A stretch of DNA of 64,000 bases from Pseudodesulfovibrio thermohalotolerans (GCF_021353295.2 NZ_CP120635.1:1468001-1532000); one strand, 5' to 3'; numbered from the stretch's first letter, positions 16,889 through 26,182 are shown. Program-made: numbers and translations. The notes: generated by a model not told the origin, from the sequence alone.

Positions 16889-17932
16889 ATGACTGTTTGC
16901 GGAAAGTTGAAGATTGGGTTTGTGGGCCTCGTTGTTGTGTTGTTGCTTGCGGCTTGTGGTGGAACTTCGCCGGAGAAGAAGACGTCGCAGAAATCCGAGT
17001 CGTCCGGGTCGTGTGGTACGGTGGGTGAATCCTCCCTTGTGACCATCGCCACCGGGGGTATATCCGGGGTGTATTACCCTGTGGGTACGGCCATCGCCAA
17101 CATGGTCAATCGGAATCGGGACCGCTATGGCTTTCAGGTGGTGGTGGAGTCCACGGGCGGGTCCGTGTTCAACATTAACGCCGTGGCTGCCGGAGACATT
17201 CAATTCGGCATAGCTCAGGCGGATCGTCAGTATCAGGCTGTGCGCGGCATCGCCGAATGGCAGGGCCGCGGTGCGCGGAAGAACCTGCGTGCGGTGTTCT
17301 CCCTGCATCCGGAGACCCTGACCCTGATCGCGGGGGATGACACCGGCATTAGAGATATACGCGATCTCAAGGGGCACAGGGTCAATATTGGCAATCATGG
17401 GTCCGGCCAACGCCAGAATTCCCTGGATGCCCTGAATGCTGTCGGGTTGAAGCCTTCCGACCTCGACATCGTGGAGGTCAAGGCCATAGAAGCCCTCGAA
17501 TTGCTCAAGGAAGGGGCCATAGACGCCTTCTTCTATACCGTGGGGCATCCTTCGCCCGCTATAAGGAAGGCAACCGAGGGGCCTCGCAAGGTGCGCATCG
17601 TGCCCATCGGCGATGTGGGCCATATGTTCGTCCTGTATCCATTCTACGTCCCGTCCAGGATCGACATGGCGAACTATCCAGGCGCGGCCAATGAGGAAGA
17701 GTGGGTGGACAGTTTCGGGGGCAAGGCCACGCTCGTCTCTTCATCCGATGTGCCGGACGCTGTTGTCTACGCCGTGACGCGCGAGGTGTTCGAAAATTTC
17801 GAAGACTTCAAGGCGCAACAGTCCGCTTTCTCGGAATTGACAAAAAAGGGTATGTTGCAGGGGCAATCCGCGCCCATTCATCCGGGTGCCATGCGTTATT
17901 ACGAGGAAACCGGTTTGCTCCGGTCGGAGTAA
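16889..17932 (+). CDS. TAXI-family solute-binding lipoprotein
   Basis: Substrate-binding protein of the TRAP-associated extracytoplasmic immunogenic (TAXI) family, 347 aa. GGAGG precedes the chosen ATG. It has a lipoprotein signal with lipobox LLAAC, so it is predicted to be membrane-anchored on the periplasmic side. The hallmark TIATGGISGVYYPVGTAIANMVN begins near residue 52, then VVESTGGSVFNINAVAAGDIQFGIAQAD. TAXI proteins normally work with a fused DctQM permease; none is adjacent, so the transporter partner is elsewhere or absent. The substrate is unknown (glutamate or other carboxylates in characterised members). Confidence 0.88.
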   Translation: MTVCGKLKIGFVGLVVVLLLAACGGTSPEKKTSQKSESSGSCGTVGESSLVTIATGGISGVYYPVGTAIANMVNRNRDRYGFQVVVESTGGSVFNINAVAAGDIQFGIAQADRQYQAVRGIAEWQGRGARKNLRAVFSLHPETLTLIAGDDTGIRDIRDLKGHRVNIGNHGSGQRQNSLDALNAVGLKPSDLDIVEVKAIEALELLKEGAIDAFFYTVGHPSPAIRKATEGPRKVRIVPIGDVGHMFVLYPFYVPSRIDMANYPGAANEEEWVDSFGGKATLVSSSDVPDAVVYAVTREVFENFEDFKAQQSAFSELTKKGMLQGQSAPIHPGAMRYYEETGLLRSE

Positions 17933-17959
17933 CGGGAACAGATTCTCTCCCTTTTGTAT

Positions 17960-17985
17960 CTTTGCGGAATCGCAAAGGATCGTTT
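17960..17985 (+). terminator. Probable terminator after the TAXI gene
   Basis: A 7-bp stem CTTTGCG/CGCAAAG with GAAT tetraloop (17960-17977) and GATCGTTTT after it. A moderate candidate. The following 240 nt to the ABC operon hold only possible promoter elements, for example TTGACT at 18101-18106. Confidence 0.5.
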
Positions 17986-18229
17986 TGGGCGGTCTGACGA
18001 GGGAGAACGACGTGTGAGTGAGAGGGCGTCCAGGTGGCGAAAACGGCACGGAAATGCTCGGATTCGGGTGTTGACAAAGTTGTATTTTCCTCTGGACGCC
18101 TTGACTTTATTCCCGTTTCGGACAATATTTTATGTCTGTGACTTGAGCCCTGCCGACCTGTCTGGGCACGCGGCGGATTGGAGGGGCTTTTTCTTTATCC
18201 TACATATCTAGGTCCGGAGACAACTGCAA

Positions 18230-18958
18230 ATGGCAATGATCGAAGTGCAGAAACTGCACAAGTGGTATGGCGATTTTCATGTTCTGCAAGGTATCACGGA
18301 GTTCGTGAACAAGGGAGAGGTGCTCGTCATCTGCGGCCCGTCCGGTTCCGGCAAGTCCACCTTCATTCGCTGTATCAACCGGCTTGAGGAATATCAGAAG
18401 GGGCAGATCCTGTTCGACGGAAAAAACATCCTGGACAAGGATGTCAACATCAACGATCTGCGGGCCGAAATCGGTATCGTTTTCCAGCAGTTCAACCTTT
18501 ATCCCCACCTGTCTGTTCTTCGCAACGTCACTCTCGCTCCCATAAAAGTCAAAAATATGCCCAAGGAACAGGCCGAAGAGAGCGCTCTGCACCTGCTTGA
18601 GCGGGTGGGCATTCACGACCAGGCGCACAAGTATCCCGCCGAGCTTTCCGGCGGACAGCAGCAGCGCGTCGCCATTGCCCGTTCCCTGGCCATGAAGCCC
18701 AAGGTGATGCTTTTCGACGAGCCCACCTCGGCGCTGGATCCGGAGATGATCAACGAGGTTCTCAACGTCATGAAGGACCTGGCGCGGGAAGGTATGACCA
18801 TGCTTTGCGTCACTCACGAAATGGGTTTTGCGCGCGAAGTTGCCGACCGCGTCCTGTTCATGGACGGCGGCGTGGTGGTGGAGCAGGCTCCGCCCGACGA
18901 ATTCTTCCGCAATCCCCAGCACGAGCGCACAAAGAACTTCCTGAAGGAAATTCTTTAA
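18230..18958 (+). CDS. Polar amino acid ABC transporter, ATP-binding subunit
   Basis: Cytoplasmic ATPase of a GlnQ-type importer (242 aa). Walker [11 protein letters not shown] near residue 37, Q-loop [10 protein letters not shown], signature LSGGQQQR and Walker [13 protein letters not shown] are all intact. First gene of an operon with a binding protein (39-nt gap) and two permeases. The substrate is an amino acid, probably acidic or polar by family; identity not determined. It resembles the minus-strand ATPase at 60913-61641, so the window has two paralogous systems. Confidence 0.95.
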   Translation: MAMIEVQKLHKWYGDFHVLQGITEFVNKGEVLVICGPSGSGKSTFIRCINRLEEYQKGQILFDGKNILDKDVNINDLRAEIGIVFQQFNLYPHLSVLRNVTLAPIKVKNMPKEQAEESALHLLERVGIHDQAHKYPAELSGGQQQRVAIARSLAMKPKVMLFDEPTSALDPEMINEVLNVMKDLAREGMTMLCVTHEMGFAREVADRVLFMDGGVVVEQAPPDEFFRNPQHERTKNFLKEIL

Positions 18959-18997
18959 TTGGCCATAACACAGGAATCTAAAGAGAGAGGAGGATTC

Positions 18998-19804
18998 ATG
19001 AAACGATTGGTACTCATTCTGGCTCTGGTGCTGTCCTTTGCCTTCGCGGCCAATGCCGCGTTCGCCGGCAAGATCGAGGACGTGAAAGCCAAGGGCGTTC
19101 TGGTCTGCGGCGTCAAGGACTCCGTTAACCTGTTCGGATTTGTTGATCCCGACAGCAAGGAACTGGTCGGCTTCGACGTGGACATCTGCAAGTACATCGC
19201 CAACAAGCTGGGCGTGAAGACCGAGTTCAAGGTCGTCACTTCCAAGAACCGCATCCCCATGCTGGCTCAGGGTTCCGTGGATATCCTCGCCGCCACCATG
19301 ACCCACAAGTTCTCCCGCGACGAGCAGATCGATTTTTCCATTACCTACTTCATGGATGGCCAGAAGCTCCTGGTGAAGAAGGGCTCCGGCATCATGTCCA
19401 CTGACGATCTGGCCAACAAGAAGGTCGGCACCGTCAAGGGCTCCACCTCCGAGAAGAACATCAAGGCCGCGCAGCCCAAGGCGCAGGTCATTTCCTATGA
19501 CGAATACCCGCAGGCCTTCATGGCTCTGAAGCAGGGCAAGGTCAAGGCCGTGACCACCGACTCCGGCATTCTGGCTGGCCTCAAGGCTGGTGACGACAAC
19601 CCCGAGATGTGGGAAATCGTCGGTCCCTTCTTCTCCTCCGAGCCGTACGGCCTCGGCGTTCCGCAGAACGATTCCGCCTACCGCGATTTCGTCAACAAGT
19701 GCCTGAACGAGATGTGGCTGGACGGCACCTACCACAAGCTCTTCAAGAAGTGGATGGGTTACGACCTGCCCGCTGGCTGGGAGATGGAACTCTGGCCCAT
19801 GTAA
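18998..19804 (+). CDS. Polar amino acid ABC transporter, periplasmic binding protein
   Basis: SBP family 3 protein (268 aa) with a cleavable Sec signal (AFAANAAFA). Landmarks are FGFVDPDSKELVGFDVDICKYIA near residue 48 and FSITYFMDGQKLLVKKGSG. AGGAGG precedes the ATG used; an in-frame ATG 13 codons upstream would spoil the signal peptide. It is followed by a perfect hairpin that likely lowers expression of the permeases relative to the binding protein. Confidence 0.94.
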   Translation: MKRLVLILALVLSFAFAANAAFAGKIEDVKAKGVLVCGVKDSVNLFGFVDPDSKELVGFDVDICKYIANKLGVKTEFKVVTSKNRIPMLAQGSVDILAATMTHKFSRDEQIDFSITYFMDGQKLLVKKGSGIMSTDDLANKKVGTVKGSTSEKNIKAAQPKAQVISYDEYPQAFMALKQGKVKAVTTDSGILAGLKAGDDNPEMWEIVGPFFSSEPYGLGVPQNDSAYRDFVNKCLNEMWLDGTYHKLFKKWMGYDLPAGWEMELWPM

Positions 19805-19822
19805 GGATTATTAGTCCGATGT

Positions 19823-19853
19823 ACCGGGAGCGCTTAAAGCGCTCCCGGTTTTT
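19823..19853 (+). terminator. Intra-operon terminator/attenuator after binding-protein gene
   Basis: A 12-bp perfect stem ACCGGGAGCGCT/AGCGCTCCCGGT with a 3-nt loop and five T residues. It sits 18 nt after the binding-protein stop and 29 nt before the permease start, the usual arrangement for making more binding protein than permease. Confidence 0.8.
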
Positions 19854-19881
19854 GAACCAACCTTAACCAGCGGATTATATT

Positions 19882-20649
19882 TTGGATTATACGTTTCATT
19901 GGGCCAAGATGTTCTCGGGCGAACCCGCCCAGTGGATGTGGGAGGGGTTCTGCACCACAATGCAGATTTCGATAATATCCCTAATCTGCGCCATGATTTT
20001 GGGAATCGTCATTTGTGTTCTGCGGATGACCCCGTTCAAGCCGCTTCAGTGGTTCAGCCTCGCCTTTACCGAGTTCTTTCGCAATACGCCGCTGCTCGTA
20101 CAAATCTTTTTCTGGTACAACGCATCCTATTTCGTCATCCCTACGGTCATCAATAATTGGATGAACGACCTCTACTACTGGTTTCCCGGCCCGTTTTCCC
20201 TGTTCGGACACGAATTCGTGGGTGAATGGATGCTTTTCAACGTCGAGCTCATCATGGGCATTATCGCCCTGACCGTGTACACCGCAGCCTTTATCGCCGA
20301 GGAGATCCGGGCGGGCATCTTCTCCATTCCGAAGAACCAGCTTGAGGCGTCCCGCGCGGTGGGGCTCTCCTTCCTGCAGGGGTATCGCTACGTGATTCTT
20401 CCGCAGGCGTTGCGCATTGTCATTCCGCCGCTCATTTCCCAGGCGCTCAATCTTATCAAGAACTCTTCTCTGGTCATGGTCCTGGGCGTTACCGATCTCA
20501 TGTACCAGGCGAGCCAGATCGAGTCCTACCACGCCATGCCGTTTGAGGCGTTCACCGTCGCTTTGTTGATCTATCTGGCGATCTCCCTAGTCGTCTCCTT
20601 GTGCATCAACTTGTACAACAAACACTTCATGATTCAGGTCATGTACTAG
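19882..20649 (+). CDS. Amino acid ABC transporter permease 1
   Basis: HisM/GlnP-type integral membrane subunit (255 aa). It has about five helices with the ABC-permease EAA loop near residues 150-185 (EASRAVGLSFLQGYRYVILPQALRIVIPPL) and the FRNTPLLVQIFFWY segment near residue 70. The start used is TTG, because the region just before it lacks an ATG; an ATG nine codons in is an alternative. Partner of the next permease, 9 nt downstream. Confidence 0.9.
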   Translation: MDYTFHWAKMFSGEPAQWMWEGFCTTMQISIISLICAMILGIVICVLRMTPFKPLQWFSLAFTEFFRNTPLLVQIFFWYNASYFVIPTVINNWMNDLYYWFPGPFSLFGHEFVGEWMLFNVELIMGIIALTVYTAAFIAEEIRAGIFSIPKNQLEASRAVGLSFLQGYRYVILPQALRIVIPPLISQALNLIKNSSLVMVLGVTDLMYQASQIESYHAMPFEAFTVALLIYLAISLVVSLCINLYNKHFMIQVMY

Positions 20650-20658
20650 AGGTAGCCG

Positions 20659-21375
20659 ATGCATTGGGATATAGTTTACAACAACTTCGACTATTTTCTG
20701 TACGGGAACACGTCTCTCGACTGGCATTTCCCCTTCCTTCACAACCCCGAAGGGCTTGTGGCCAGCGTCATCCTGGCGATTTTCGGTATTTTCGGCGCAT
20801 TCTGGCTTGGCCTGGCCGCCGGTCTCATGCGGTTGTCCAGGAACAAGTGGGTCAAGGTGCCTTCCGTTTGTTATATCGAGATGATCCGCGGAATGCCGCT
20901 GCTCCTCCTGATCTTCTGGTTTTATTACCTGGCTCCGGTTATTACAGGGCAGAACATGCCCGCTTTTTCCACGACCATGATTTGTTTCGTGGTCTTTACC
21001 GGGGCCTATGTGGCGGAAATCGTTCGGGCGGGCGTCGTTGCGCTGCCCAAAGGCCAGATGGAGGCCGCGCGTTCCACCGGGTTGAGCCATGCGCAGGCCA
21101 TGCAATTGATTATTCTGCCGCAGGCGTTGCGCAACATGATCCCGTCTTTCGTCAACCAGTTTGTCTCCCTGACCAAGGATACCTCCCTGGCCGCCATCCT
21201 CGGCGTCATCGAGTTGACCCGCACCGGCGTTCAGGTGGACAACCGCGAGATGGTCGCATCCTTCGAAATATGGATCGCCATCGCCTGTCTCTACTTCATG
21301 ATTTGCTATATACTGACCTCCTACAGCCGACGGCTGGAGGCACAGTTGTCTCGCTATCAAGCCCGAAATCGTTAG
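20659..21375 (+). CDS. Amino acid ABC transporter permease 2
   Basis: Second HisQ/HisM-type permease (238 aa). The EAA loop is EAARSTGLSHAQAMQLIILPQALRNMIPSF near residue 135-165, and the typical IEMIRGMPLLLLIFWFY is near residue 73. Last gene of the ATPase-SBP-permease-permease operon. It ends before a strong terminator. Confidence 0.92.
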   Translation: MHWDIVYNNFDYFLYGNTSLDWHFPFLHNPEGLVASVILAIFGIFGAFWLGLAAGLMRLSRNKWVKVPSVCYIEMIRGMPLLLLIFWFYYLAPVITGQNMPAFSTTMICFVVFTGAYVAEIVRAGVVALPKGQMEAARSTGLSHAQAMQLIILPQALRNMIPSFVNQFVSLTKDTSLAAILGVIELTRTGVQVDNREMVASFEIWIAIACLYFMICYILTSYSRRLEAQLSRYQARNR

Positions 21376-21422
21376 CGGGCCGGAGCGGGCAAGCCCGTAA
21401 AAATTAGTCGCCATTAATCGAG

Positions 21423-21468
21423 ACGATCCGGAAAACGAATGAAAAGCGTTCCGGATCGTTTCGTTTTT
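21423..21468 (+). terminator. Terminator of the amino acid ABC operon
   Basis: An 11-bp perfect stem ACGATCCGGAA/TTCCGGATCGT (21423-21433 with 21449-21459) and five T residues at 21464-21468, 48 nt after the last permease. Confidence 0.85.
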
Positions 21469-21521
21469 GCGTAAAAAATGAATTTGAAAATGAAGAAAAT
21501 GTGTACCGGGAGGGTGCCGTT

Positions 21522-22160
21522 TTGACGCAAATAACCTTTCAGAATTTTCAAAAACCCGAGGACATCGAGGCAGAATCCTTTAGAATCATCGATTCCGAGG
21601 TGCCAAAGCCCCGTCCTTTCGAGGGGGCGAAATGGGAAATCGTCCGCCGCATGATCCATACCACTGCGGATTTCGAGATGCTTTCCCTGGTTCGTTTTCA
21701 CGAGCGGGCCGTGGACAACGGTCTCAAAGTTCTCAGGAACGGCGCCGTGATCGTCACCGACACGGAAATGGCGAGGCGTGGAATGCCTGTGCGCCGACTT
21801 GATCCGTTGGGTTGCGTCGCGCATTGCCTGATGAACGACCCCCGCGTCGTGGAGCGCGCCAAGCGTGAGGGGATCACCCGGGCCAAGGCCGCCGTGGACG
21901 TTGCCGTGAACGAACTGAAGCCCGATATATGGGTGGTGGGAAACGCGCCGACCGCGCTCATCCGGCTGGTCGAGCACGTGGACAACGGCTACGCGAGCCC
22001 CGCGCTTGTTGTCGGAATGCCTGTAGGGTTCGTGAACGCCGCAGAATCCAAGGCGCTGCTCATGAGCCGGGATATTCCCTATATTTCGGTGGAAGGGCGC
22101 AAGGGGGGTAGCGCGCTGGCCGCTTCGGTGATTAACGCCCTGGCCGTGCTCGCCGCCTGA
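21522..22160 (+). CDS. cbiC: Precorrin-8X / cobalt-precorrin-8 methylmutase
   Basis: Cobalamin pathway enzyme moving the C11 methyl group to C12 to give (cobalt-)hydrogenobyrinate. 212 aa, normal length. Family motifs are IIDSEVP, RMIHTTADFEM with the catalytic histidine, TDTEMARRG, and NAPTALIRLVEH, VGMPVGFVNAAESK. I use a TTG start 7 nt after GGGAGGG; a GTG seven codons earlier is possible but lies before the ribosome site. As Desulfovibrio makes B12 anaerobically, the cobalt form is expected. It stands alone, with terminators on both sides. Confidence 0.93.
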   Translation: MTQITFQNFQKPEDIEAESFRIIDSEVPKPRPFEGAKWEIVRRMIHTTADFEMLSLVRFHERAVDNGLKVLRNGAVIVTDTEMARRGMPVRRLDPLGCVAHCLMNDPRVVERAKREGITRAKAAVDVAVNELKPDIWVVGNAPTALIRLVEHVDNGYASPALVVGMPVGFVNAAESKALLMSRDIPYISVEGRKGGSALAASVINALAVLAA

Positions 22161-22181
22161 TTTTTCGTTTTTTCCTTTTTA

Positions 22182-22228
22182 GAAATGCGCCCGAGGGGTT
22201 CTCCCCGAGGGCGCATTTCGCGTTTTTT
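22182..22228 (+). terminator. Terminator of cbiC
   Basis: An 11-bp stem GAAATGCGCCC/GGGCGCATTTC (22182-22192 with 22209-22219), further closed by GGGG/CCCC, then a six-T run. Confidence 0.88.
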
Positions 22229-22395
22229 CGTCGTCGTTTTTCGCAAGGTGAAAAAGCATTTTCCGAAATCCTTGGACACAGCGAAATTTCCTGTTAGAAA
22301 TTCACCTGTGTACCGTACGCTACGGATGCGGGAAGAAGAGGTTTTTGCGGATTCAGGCCCGGCCTGAGGAATACCAATCAGCCCTGGAAGGAGCT

Positions 22396-22683
22396 ATGCC
22401 CAGAAAGTTCAAAGGCAAAAACAAAGTAACCATTTACCCGGACTGGTGCAAAGGCTGCGGCATTTGCGTCGAATTCTGCCCGGGCAAGGTCCTTGACCTC
22501 GGCCCGGACGGAAAGGCCGTGGTGAAGCGTGAGGCGGACTGTATCCGGTGCGGCTTCTGCGAGCTGCATTGCCCGGATTTTGCCATCGTGGTCAGTCACA
22601 AGGAACCCATGGACAATGGTCTGTCCGAACAGGACGCTGAAATCCTGCCGCCGAAGAAGAAAACGGCCGGGAAGGGGGCTTAG
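22396..22683 (+). CDS. korD: 2-oxoacid:ferredoxin oxidoreductase, ferredoxin-type delta subunit
   Basis: 95-aa protein with two 4Fe-4S motifs, CKGCGICVEFCP and CIRCGFCELHCP. These are the electron relay of four-subunit 2-oxoglutarate (or related 2-oxoacid) ferredoxin oxidoreductases. AAGGAG lies before the chosen ATG; the reading frame is open 17 codons further, without support. First in the korDABC operon, 5 nt before the alpha gene. Confidence 0.9.
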   Translation: MPRKFKGKNKVTIYPDWCKGCGICVEFCPGKVLDLGPDGKAVVKREADCIRCGFCELHCPDFAIVVSHKEPMDNGLSEQDAEILPPKKKTAGKGA

Positions 22684-22688
22684 GCTAT

Positions 22689-23834
22689 ATGCCCAGACGC
22701 AAGAAACGCACTGAAATTTTCGCCCTCGGCAACGAGGCTGTGGTACAGGGGGCACTGCTGGCCGGTTGCTCCTTTTATGGCGGATATCCTATCACTCCCT
22801 CTTCCGAGATCATGGAAATCATGGCCGCCAGCCTGCCCAAGATCGAGGGCGGCGTGTTCATGCAGATGGAGGACGAGATCGCCAGCATGGGCGCGGTGAT
22901 CGGCGCTTCCCTTTCCGGTCGCAAGGCCATGACCGCCACCTCCGGCCCCGGATTTTCCCTCATGCAGGAAAACCTGGGTTACGCCGTGATGGCCGAGACT
23001 CCGCTGGTCCTGGTCAACGTCATGCGCGGCGGGCCGTCCACCGGACTGCCCACAAGTCCTGCCCAGAGCGATGTGCAGCAAGCCCGTTGGGGCACGCACG
23101 GCGACCATCCGATCATCGTCCTGTCCGCTTCGGATGTGCAGGAATGTCTCGACATGACCATCACGGCCTTCAATATGGCCGAAAAGTACCGTACTCCGGT
23201 CATCCTGCTGCTGGACGAGGTCACGGCTCACACCCGTGAAAAGATCGAGATTCCCAACGAAGGCGAGTACGAAGTTTTCTCCCGCACCGTTCCCTCCATG
23301 CCGCCCGAATGGTATCGGCCTTACGAGGAAACCGTGCGCGGCGTGCCGCCCATGCCGCCCATCGGCTCGGGCTATCGTTTTCATGTCACCGGCCTGACCC
23401 ACGACCGCAACGGGTTCCCCACCCAGCGGCCCGAGGAGGTGGTCGAGCTCATGGACCGCATCCACCGCAAGATCGATCAGTTCTTCTACGACATCCAGCT
23501 TGTGGAGGAGATCATGACCGACGATTGCGACGTCTGCGTCATCGCCTACGGTTCCGTGGCCCGTTCGGCTGAACTGGCCGTGAAACAGGCGCGCAGCCAT
23601 GGGGTCAAGGCCGGGCTGCTCAAGCTCATGACCTTGTTCCCCTATCCGCGCAGGCACACGGAAAAGATCCTTGCCCACGCCAAGACCCTGGTGGTTCCCG
23701 AGATGAACATGGGGCAGATGTCCCGAGAGGTGAAGCGCGTCAACATGGGCCACGCCGCGGTCAGGACCATCAATCGCGTGGACGGCCAGATCGTCACTCC
23801 CTCTGAAATCTTCAAGGTCATCATGCAGGGGTAG
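22689..23834 (+). CDS. korA: 2-oxoacid:acceptor oxidoreductase, alpha subunit
   Basis: 381 aa. Alpha chain with the pyrimidine-binding half-site and the transketolase C-terminal-like domain. Landmarks are GGYPITPSSEIME near residue 32, QMEDEIASMGAVIGAS near residue 57, and TATSGPGFSLMQE. The enzyme oxidatively decarboxylates a 2-oxoacid to its acyl-CoA with reduction of ferredoxin. 2-Oxoglutarate is the likely substrate by closest family, but KGOR and other 2-oxoacid enzymes are hard to tell apart. Confidence 0.9.
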   Translation: MPRRKKRTEIFALGNEAVVQGALLAGCSFYGGYPITPSSEIMEIMAASLPKIEGGVFMQMEDEIASMGAVIGASLSGRKAMTATSGPGFSLMQENLGYAVMAETPLVLVNVMRGGPSTGLPTSPAQSDVQQARWGTHGDHPIIVLSASDVQECLDMTITAFNMAEKYRTPVILLLDEVTAHTREKIEIPNEGEYEVFSRTVPSMPPEWYRPYEETVRGVPPMPPIGSGYRFHVTGLTHDRNGFPTQRPEEVVELMDRIHRKIDQFFYDIQLVEEIMTDDCDVCVIAYGSVARSAELAVKQARSHGVKAGLLKLMTLFPYPRRHTEKILAHAKTLVVPEMNMGQMSREVKRVNMGHAAVRTINRVDGQIVTPSEIFKVIMQG

Positions 23835-23838
23835 CGTT

Positions 23839-24693
23839 ATGAGCAAAAATATCACCGGAAACGAAATCATTCATCAATACCTGAGGCACAACAAGAAATT
23901 CCCGCATGTGCTTTGCGCGGGATGCGGCCACGGCATCGTGCTGGGCACCCTGATCCGCTCCATCCACTCCCTCGGTATCCCCAAGGACGATGTGGTCGTG
24001 GTGGCGGGCATCGGCTGTTCAGGACGGCTCGCCGTGTACGTGGACTTCAACACCGTTCACACCACCCACGGGCGCGCTCTGAGCTTCGCCACAGGCATCA
24101 AGATGTCCAACCCCAAGCTTCACGTCATCGCACTCATGGGGGACGGGGACGCCCTGTCCATCGGCGGCAACCACCTCATCCACGCCGCCCGGCGCAACAT
24201 TGGCGTAACGGCCTTGATCCTCAACAACAGCATCTACGGCATGACCGGCGGGCAGTCTTCGCCGGCCACGCCCGAAGGCTCCACCACCATGACCAATCCC
24301 TACGGGCAGTTGGATCACAGTTTCGACACCGTGGATCTGGCAAAGGGGGCCGGGGCCAACTATGTGGCGCGGGGCACGGTCTTTCACGTCAACAGGCTGG
24401 AAACGGTTATGGTCGAGGCTTTGGAACGGCCCGGCTTCAGCGTGGTCGAGGCTATCACTCCGTGTCATACCCAGTACGGCCGAAAGAACAAGTACAAGAC
24501 CCCCGTGGACATGTACAAGTGGCTCAAGTCCACGGCCATCACCGTGGAGCGGTATAACGAGCTGCCCGAGGAAAAACGGGAGGGTCGTATGCCCATCGGC
24601 GTGTTTGTCGATCGGCAACAGCCGGGCTTCGAGGAACGTTACTACGCCATGCAGGACGGCTTTCTCAAGCGATCCGCAAGGGGGGGCAAGTAG
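23839..24693 (+). CDS. korB: 2-oxoacid:acceptor oxidoreductase, beta (TPP) subunit
   Basis: 284 aa. Thiamine-pyrophosphate-binding subunit: CAGCGHG near residue 27, GIGCSGR, HGRALSFATGIKMSNP, and the TPP magnesium motif GDGDALSIGGNH...NNSIYGMTGGQ. A C-terminal KorB extension is present. It lies 4 nt after korA. Confidence 0.92.
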   Translation: MSKNITGNEIIHQYLRHNKKFPHVLCAGCGHGIVLGTLIRSIHSLGIPKDDVVVVAGIGCSGRLAVYVDFNTVHTTHGRALSFATGIKMSNPKLHVIALMGDGDALSIGGNHLIHAARRNIGVTALILNNSIYGMTGGQSSPATPEGSTTMTNPYGQLDHSFDTVDLAKGAGANYVARGTVFHVNRLETVMVEALERPGFSVVEAITPCHTQYGRKNKYKTPVDMYKWLKSTAITVERYNELPEEKREGRMPIGVFVDRQQPGFEERYYAMQDGFLKRSARGGK

Positions 24694-25296
24694 ATGAAGG
24701 CGCCACAGAATCTCGATCGGTTCGAAATCCGTTTCTCCGGCCTCGGCGGCCAGGGCATCATCACGCTTGGCAAGATAATGGGCCAGGGGCTTGCCCTTGG
24801 GCATGGCTACAACGTCACCCAGACCCAGAGCTACGGGCCCGAGGCGCGCGGCGGGTCGAGCAAGTGCGATCTGGTCATCAGCTCGGAGCGCATAAGCTAT
24901 CCCAAGGCTGAAAGCCTGGACATGCTCGTGGCCCTGTCCCAGGAGGCGTGCAACACCTACTTCCCGTATCTCAAGAAGGGCGGCATCCTGGTTCTGGAAT
25001 CCGATCTGGTCAAGCAGCCGCCCACCAATCAGTACCTGGGCCTGCCGTTCACGGCCCTGGCCAGGGACAAGGTCGGCATTGTCCAGGCCATGAATACGGT
25101 GGTCCTGGGCGCGCTCTCCTTCCTCCTGCCGTTCGTCAATCAGGCAACCATGCGCAAGAGCCTGGAGTCGGTCCTTCCGACCAAGATCAGGGCCGTCAAC
25201 ACCAAGGCCTTCAACCTGGGGCACCGCCTCGCCAAAAAACAATGGGGCGAGGACGCGGGCGAAATCTGGCGTCCGGAAGACATCTCTAAAAAATGA
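24694..25296 (+). CDS. korC: 2-oxoacid:acceptor oxidoreductase, gamma subunit
   Basis: 200 aa. Gamma chain with the CoA-binding-associated signature FSGLGGQGIITLGKIMGQG near residue 16 and QTQSYGPEARGGSSKCDLVIS near residue 45. Its ATG begins directly after the korB stop. Last gene of korDABC. Confidence 0.92.
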   Translation: MKAPQNLDRFEIRFSGLGGQGIITLGKIMGQGLALGHGYNVTQTQSYGPEARGGSSKCDLVISSERISYPKAESLDMLVALSQEACNTYFPYLKKGGILVLESDLVKQPPTNQYLGLPFTALARDKVGIVQAMNTVVLGALSFLLPFVNQATMRKSLESVLPTKIRAVNTKAFNLGHRLAKKQWGEDAGEIWRPEDISKK

Positions 25297-25316
25297 TGGC
25301 GGAACACATGAAAAAC

Positions 25317-25350
25317 AAAGGGGCTTCGCTGATGCGGGGCCTCTTTTTTT
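25317..25350. terminator. Bidirectional terminator between korC and the FlgO-like gene
   Basis: Stem AAAGGGGC/GCCTCTTT (one G-U pair) with T tracts on both strands (seven T on the plus side, GTTTTT on the minus side). A second hairpin GCGTTCGC/GCGAACGC follows at 25351-25371. Confidence 0.7.
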
Positions 25351-25447
25351 GCGTTCGCATTCCGCGAACGCGGCCATGTGGGGTTGGCGGGCAAGCGATG
25401 TGCGCCGGATGGTCCCGAGCCTCGGAGGACAGGGGGCCCAGGAGCGC

Positions 25448-26119
25448 CTAGTCGTTGAACGAGGTCTTGACCGTGGGGGTGAGTCCCCTGTCGCGCTCGG
25501 AGAGCTGGGGAAGCATCTGCCGGACGCTGTCGGTAACGGGCAGGGTCCAGTTGTGGGCCGAGACCACGGTGGAATCCACCAGACGGATGACGCGGGCGGT
25601 CATGTATATGTATTGGTCGGCCACGACGTAAGACCCCACGAGCCTGGCCGTTCGGGGCGGCAGTTCGCGGGAGGAGCCCGCCAGTCCCGCAGCATGGTTG
25701 TAGTCCTTGGGCGTGACGCCCGAAGCGTAGGTGAAATCCGTTGCGTTGGGTTCGCCTGCGGTGATGCGCACCCCGCGCTGGACGAGCCGGTCCGCGATCT
25801 GGTCGGCCATGGTTTGGCCGAATACGGACTTGTCGCCGGGATCGTTTCGATTGTCGAAGGACGAGATGAACACGGCGGAGTTGGGCGAAAGTTCGCTGCT
25901 CGCCATGTTAGCGTAGAGGATATCGGCGGCGCGGTAGTTGAGCTCAATGATCGGCACGGACGCGGTGTCGTGGTAGGCTTGCGCCGTGGGCTGGTTGTCG
26001 GTCACGTAGTTGAACGCGTCCGAGGTGGTCCCTTTGGTGTCTTCCCACATGCGGTTGCCGCATCCCTGCGTGAAGAGCAGGGATGCCGCCGTCAATATGC
26101 TCAAGGCCGTCTTGTTCAT
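25448..26119 (-). CDS. FlgO-domain-like lipoprotein
   Basis: 223 aa with a lipoprotein signal ending in LFTQGC (Cys at residue 20), predicted to be sorted to the outer membrane. The body (about 55-210) has the FlgO fold pattern: a conserved ANMASSELSPNSAVFISSFDN strand, SVFGQTMADQIADRLVQRGVRI, and VGSYVVADQYIYMTARVIRLVDSTVVSAHNW. FlgO proteins help anchor flagella to the outer membrane in Vibrio; homologs outside flagellar loci also occur. It is 63 nt downstream of the phosphorylase gene and near motAB, but no other flagellar genes are present. Confidence 0.75.
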   Translation of the reverse strand: MNKTALSILTAASLLFTQGCGNRMWEDTKGTTSDAFNYVTDNQPTAQAYHDTASVPIIELNYRAADILYANMASSELSPNSAVFISSFDNRNDPGDKSVFGQTMADQIADRLVQRGVRITAGEPNATDFTYASGVTPKDYNHAAGLAGSSRELPPRTARLVGSYVVADQYIYMTARVIRLVDSTVVSAHNWTLPVTDSVRQMLPQLSERDRGLTPTVKTSFND

Positions 26120-26159
26120 GTCGTTGTCGTCCCGGGTCGCGGTTGTGCCGATGCAATGT

Positions 26160-26180
26160 TTCGGGGCGGGATGCCCCGAA
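26160..26180. terminator. Hairpin between pnp and the FlgO-like gene
   Basis: Perfect 8-bp stem TTCGGGGC/GCCCCGAA, loop GGGAT. No T tract on the minus strand, so at best a weak or partial terminator. Confidence 0.35.
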
Positions 26181-26182
26181 TG

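Noticed and set aside
18200..19735. 511-codon minus-strand frame under the amino acid ABC ATPase and binding protein
   Set aside because: Antisense shadow of clear ABC genes with intact Walker motifs on the plus strand; the minus translation has no recognisable domain.
24019..25377. 452-codon minus-strand frame under korB and korC
   Set aside because: Shadow of well-supported oxidoreductase subunits; no ribosome site or motif.
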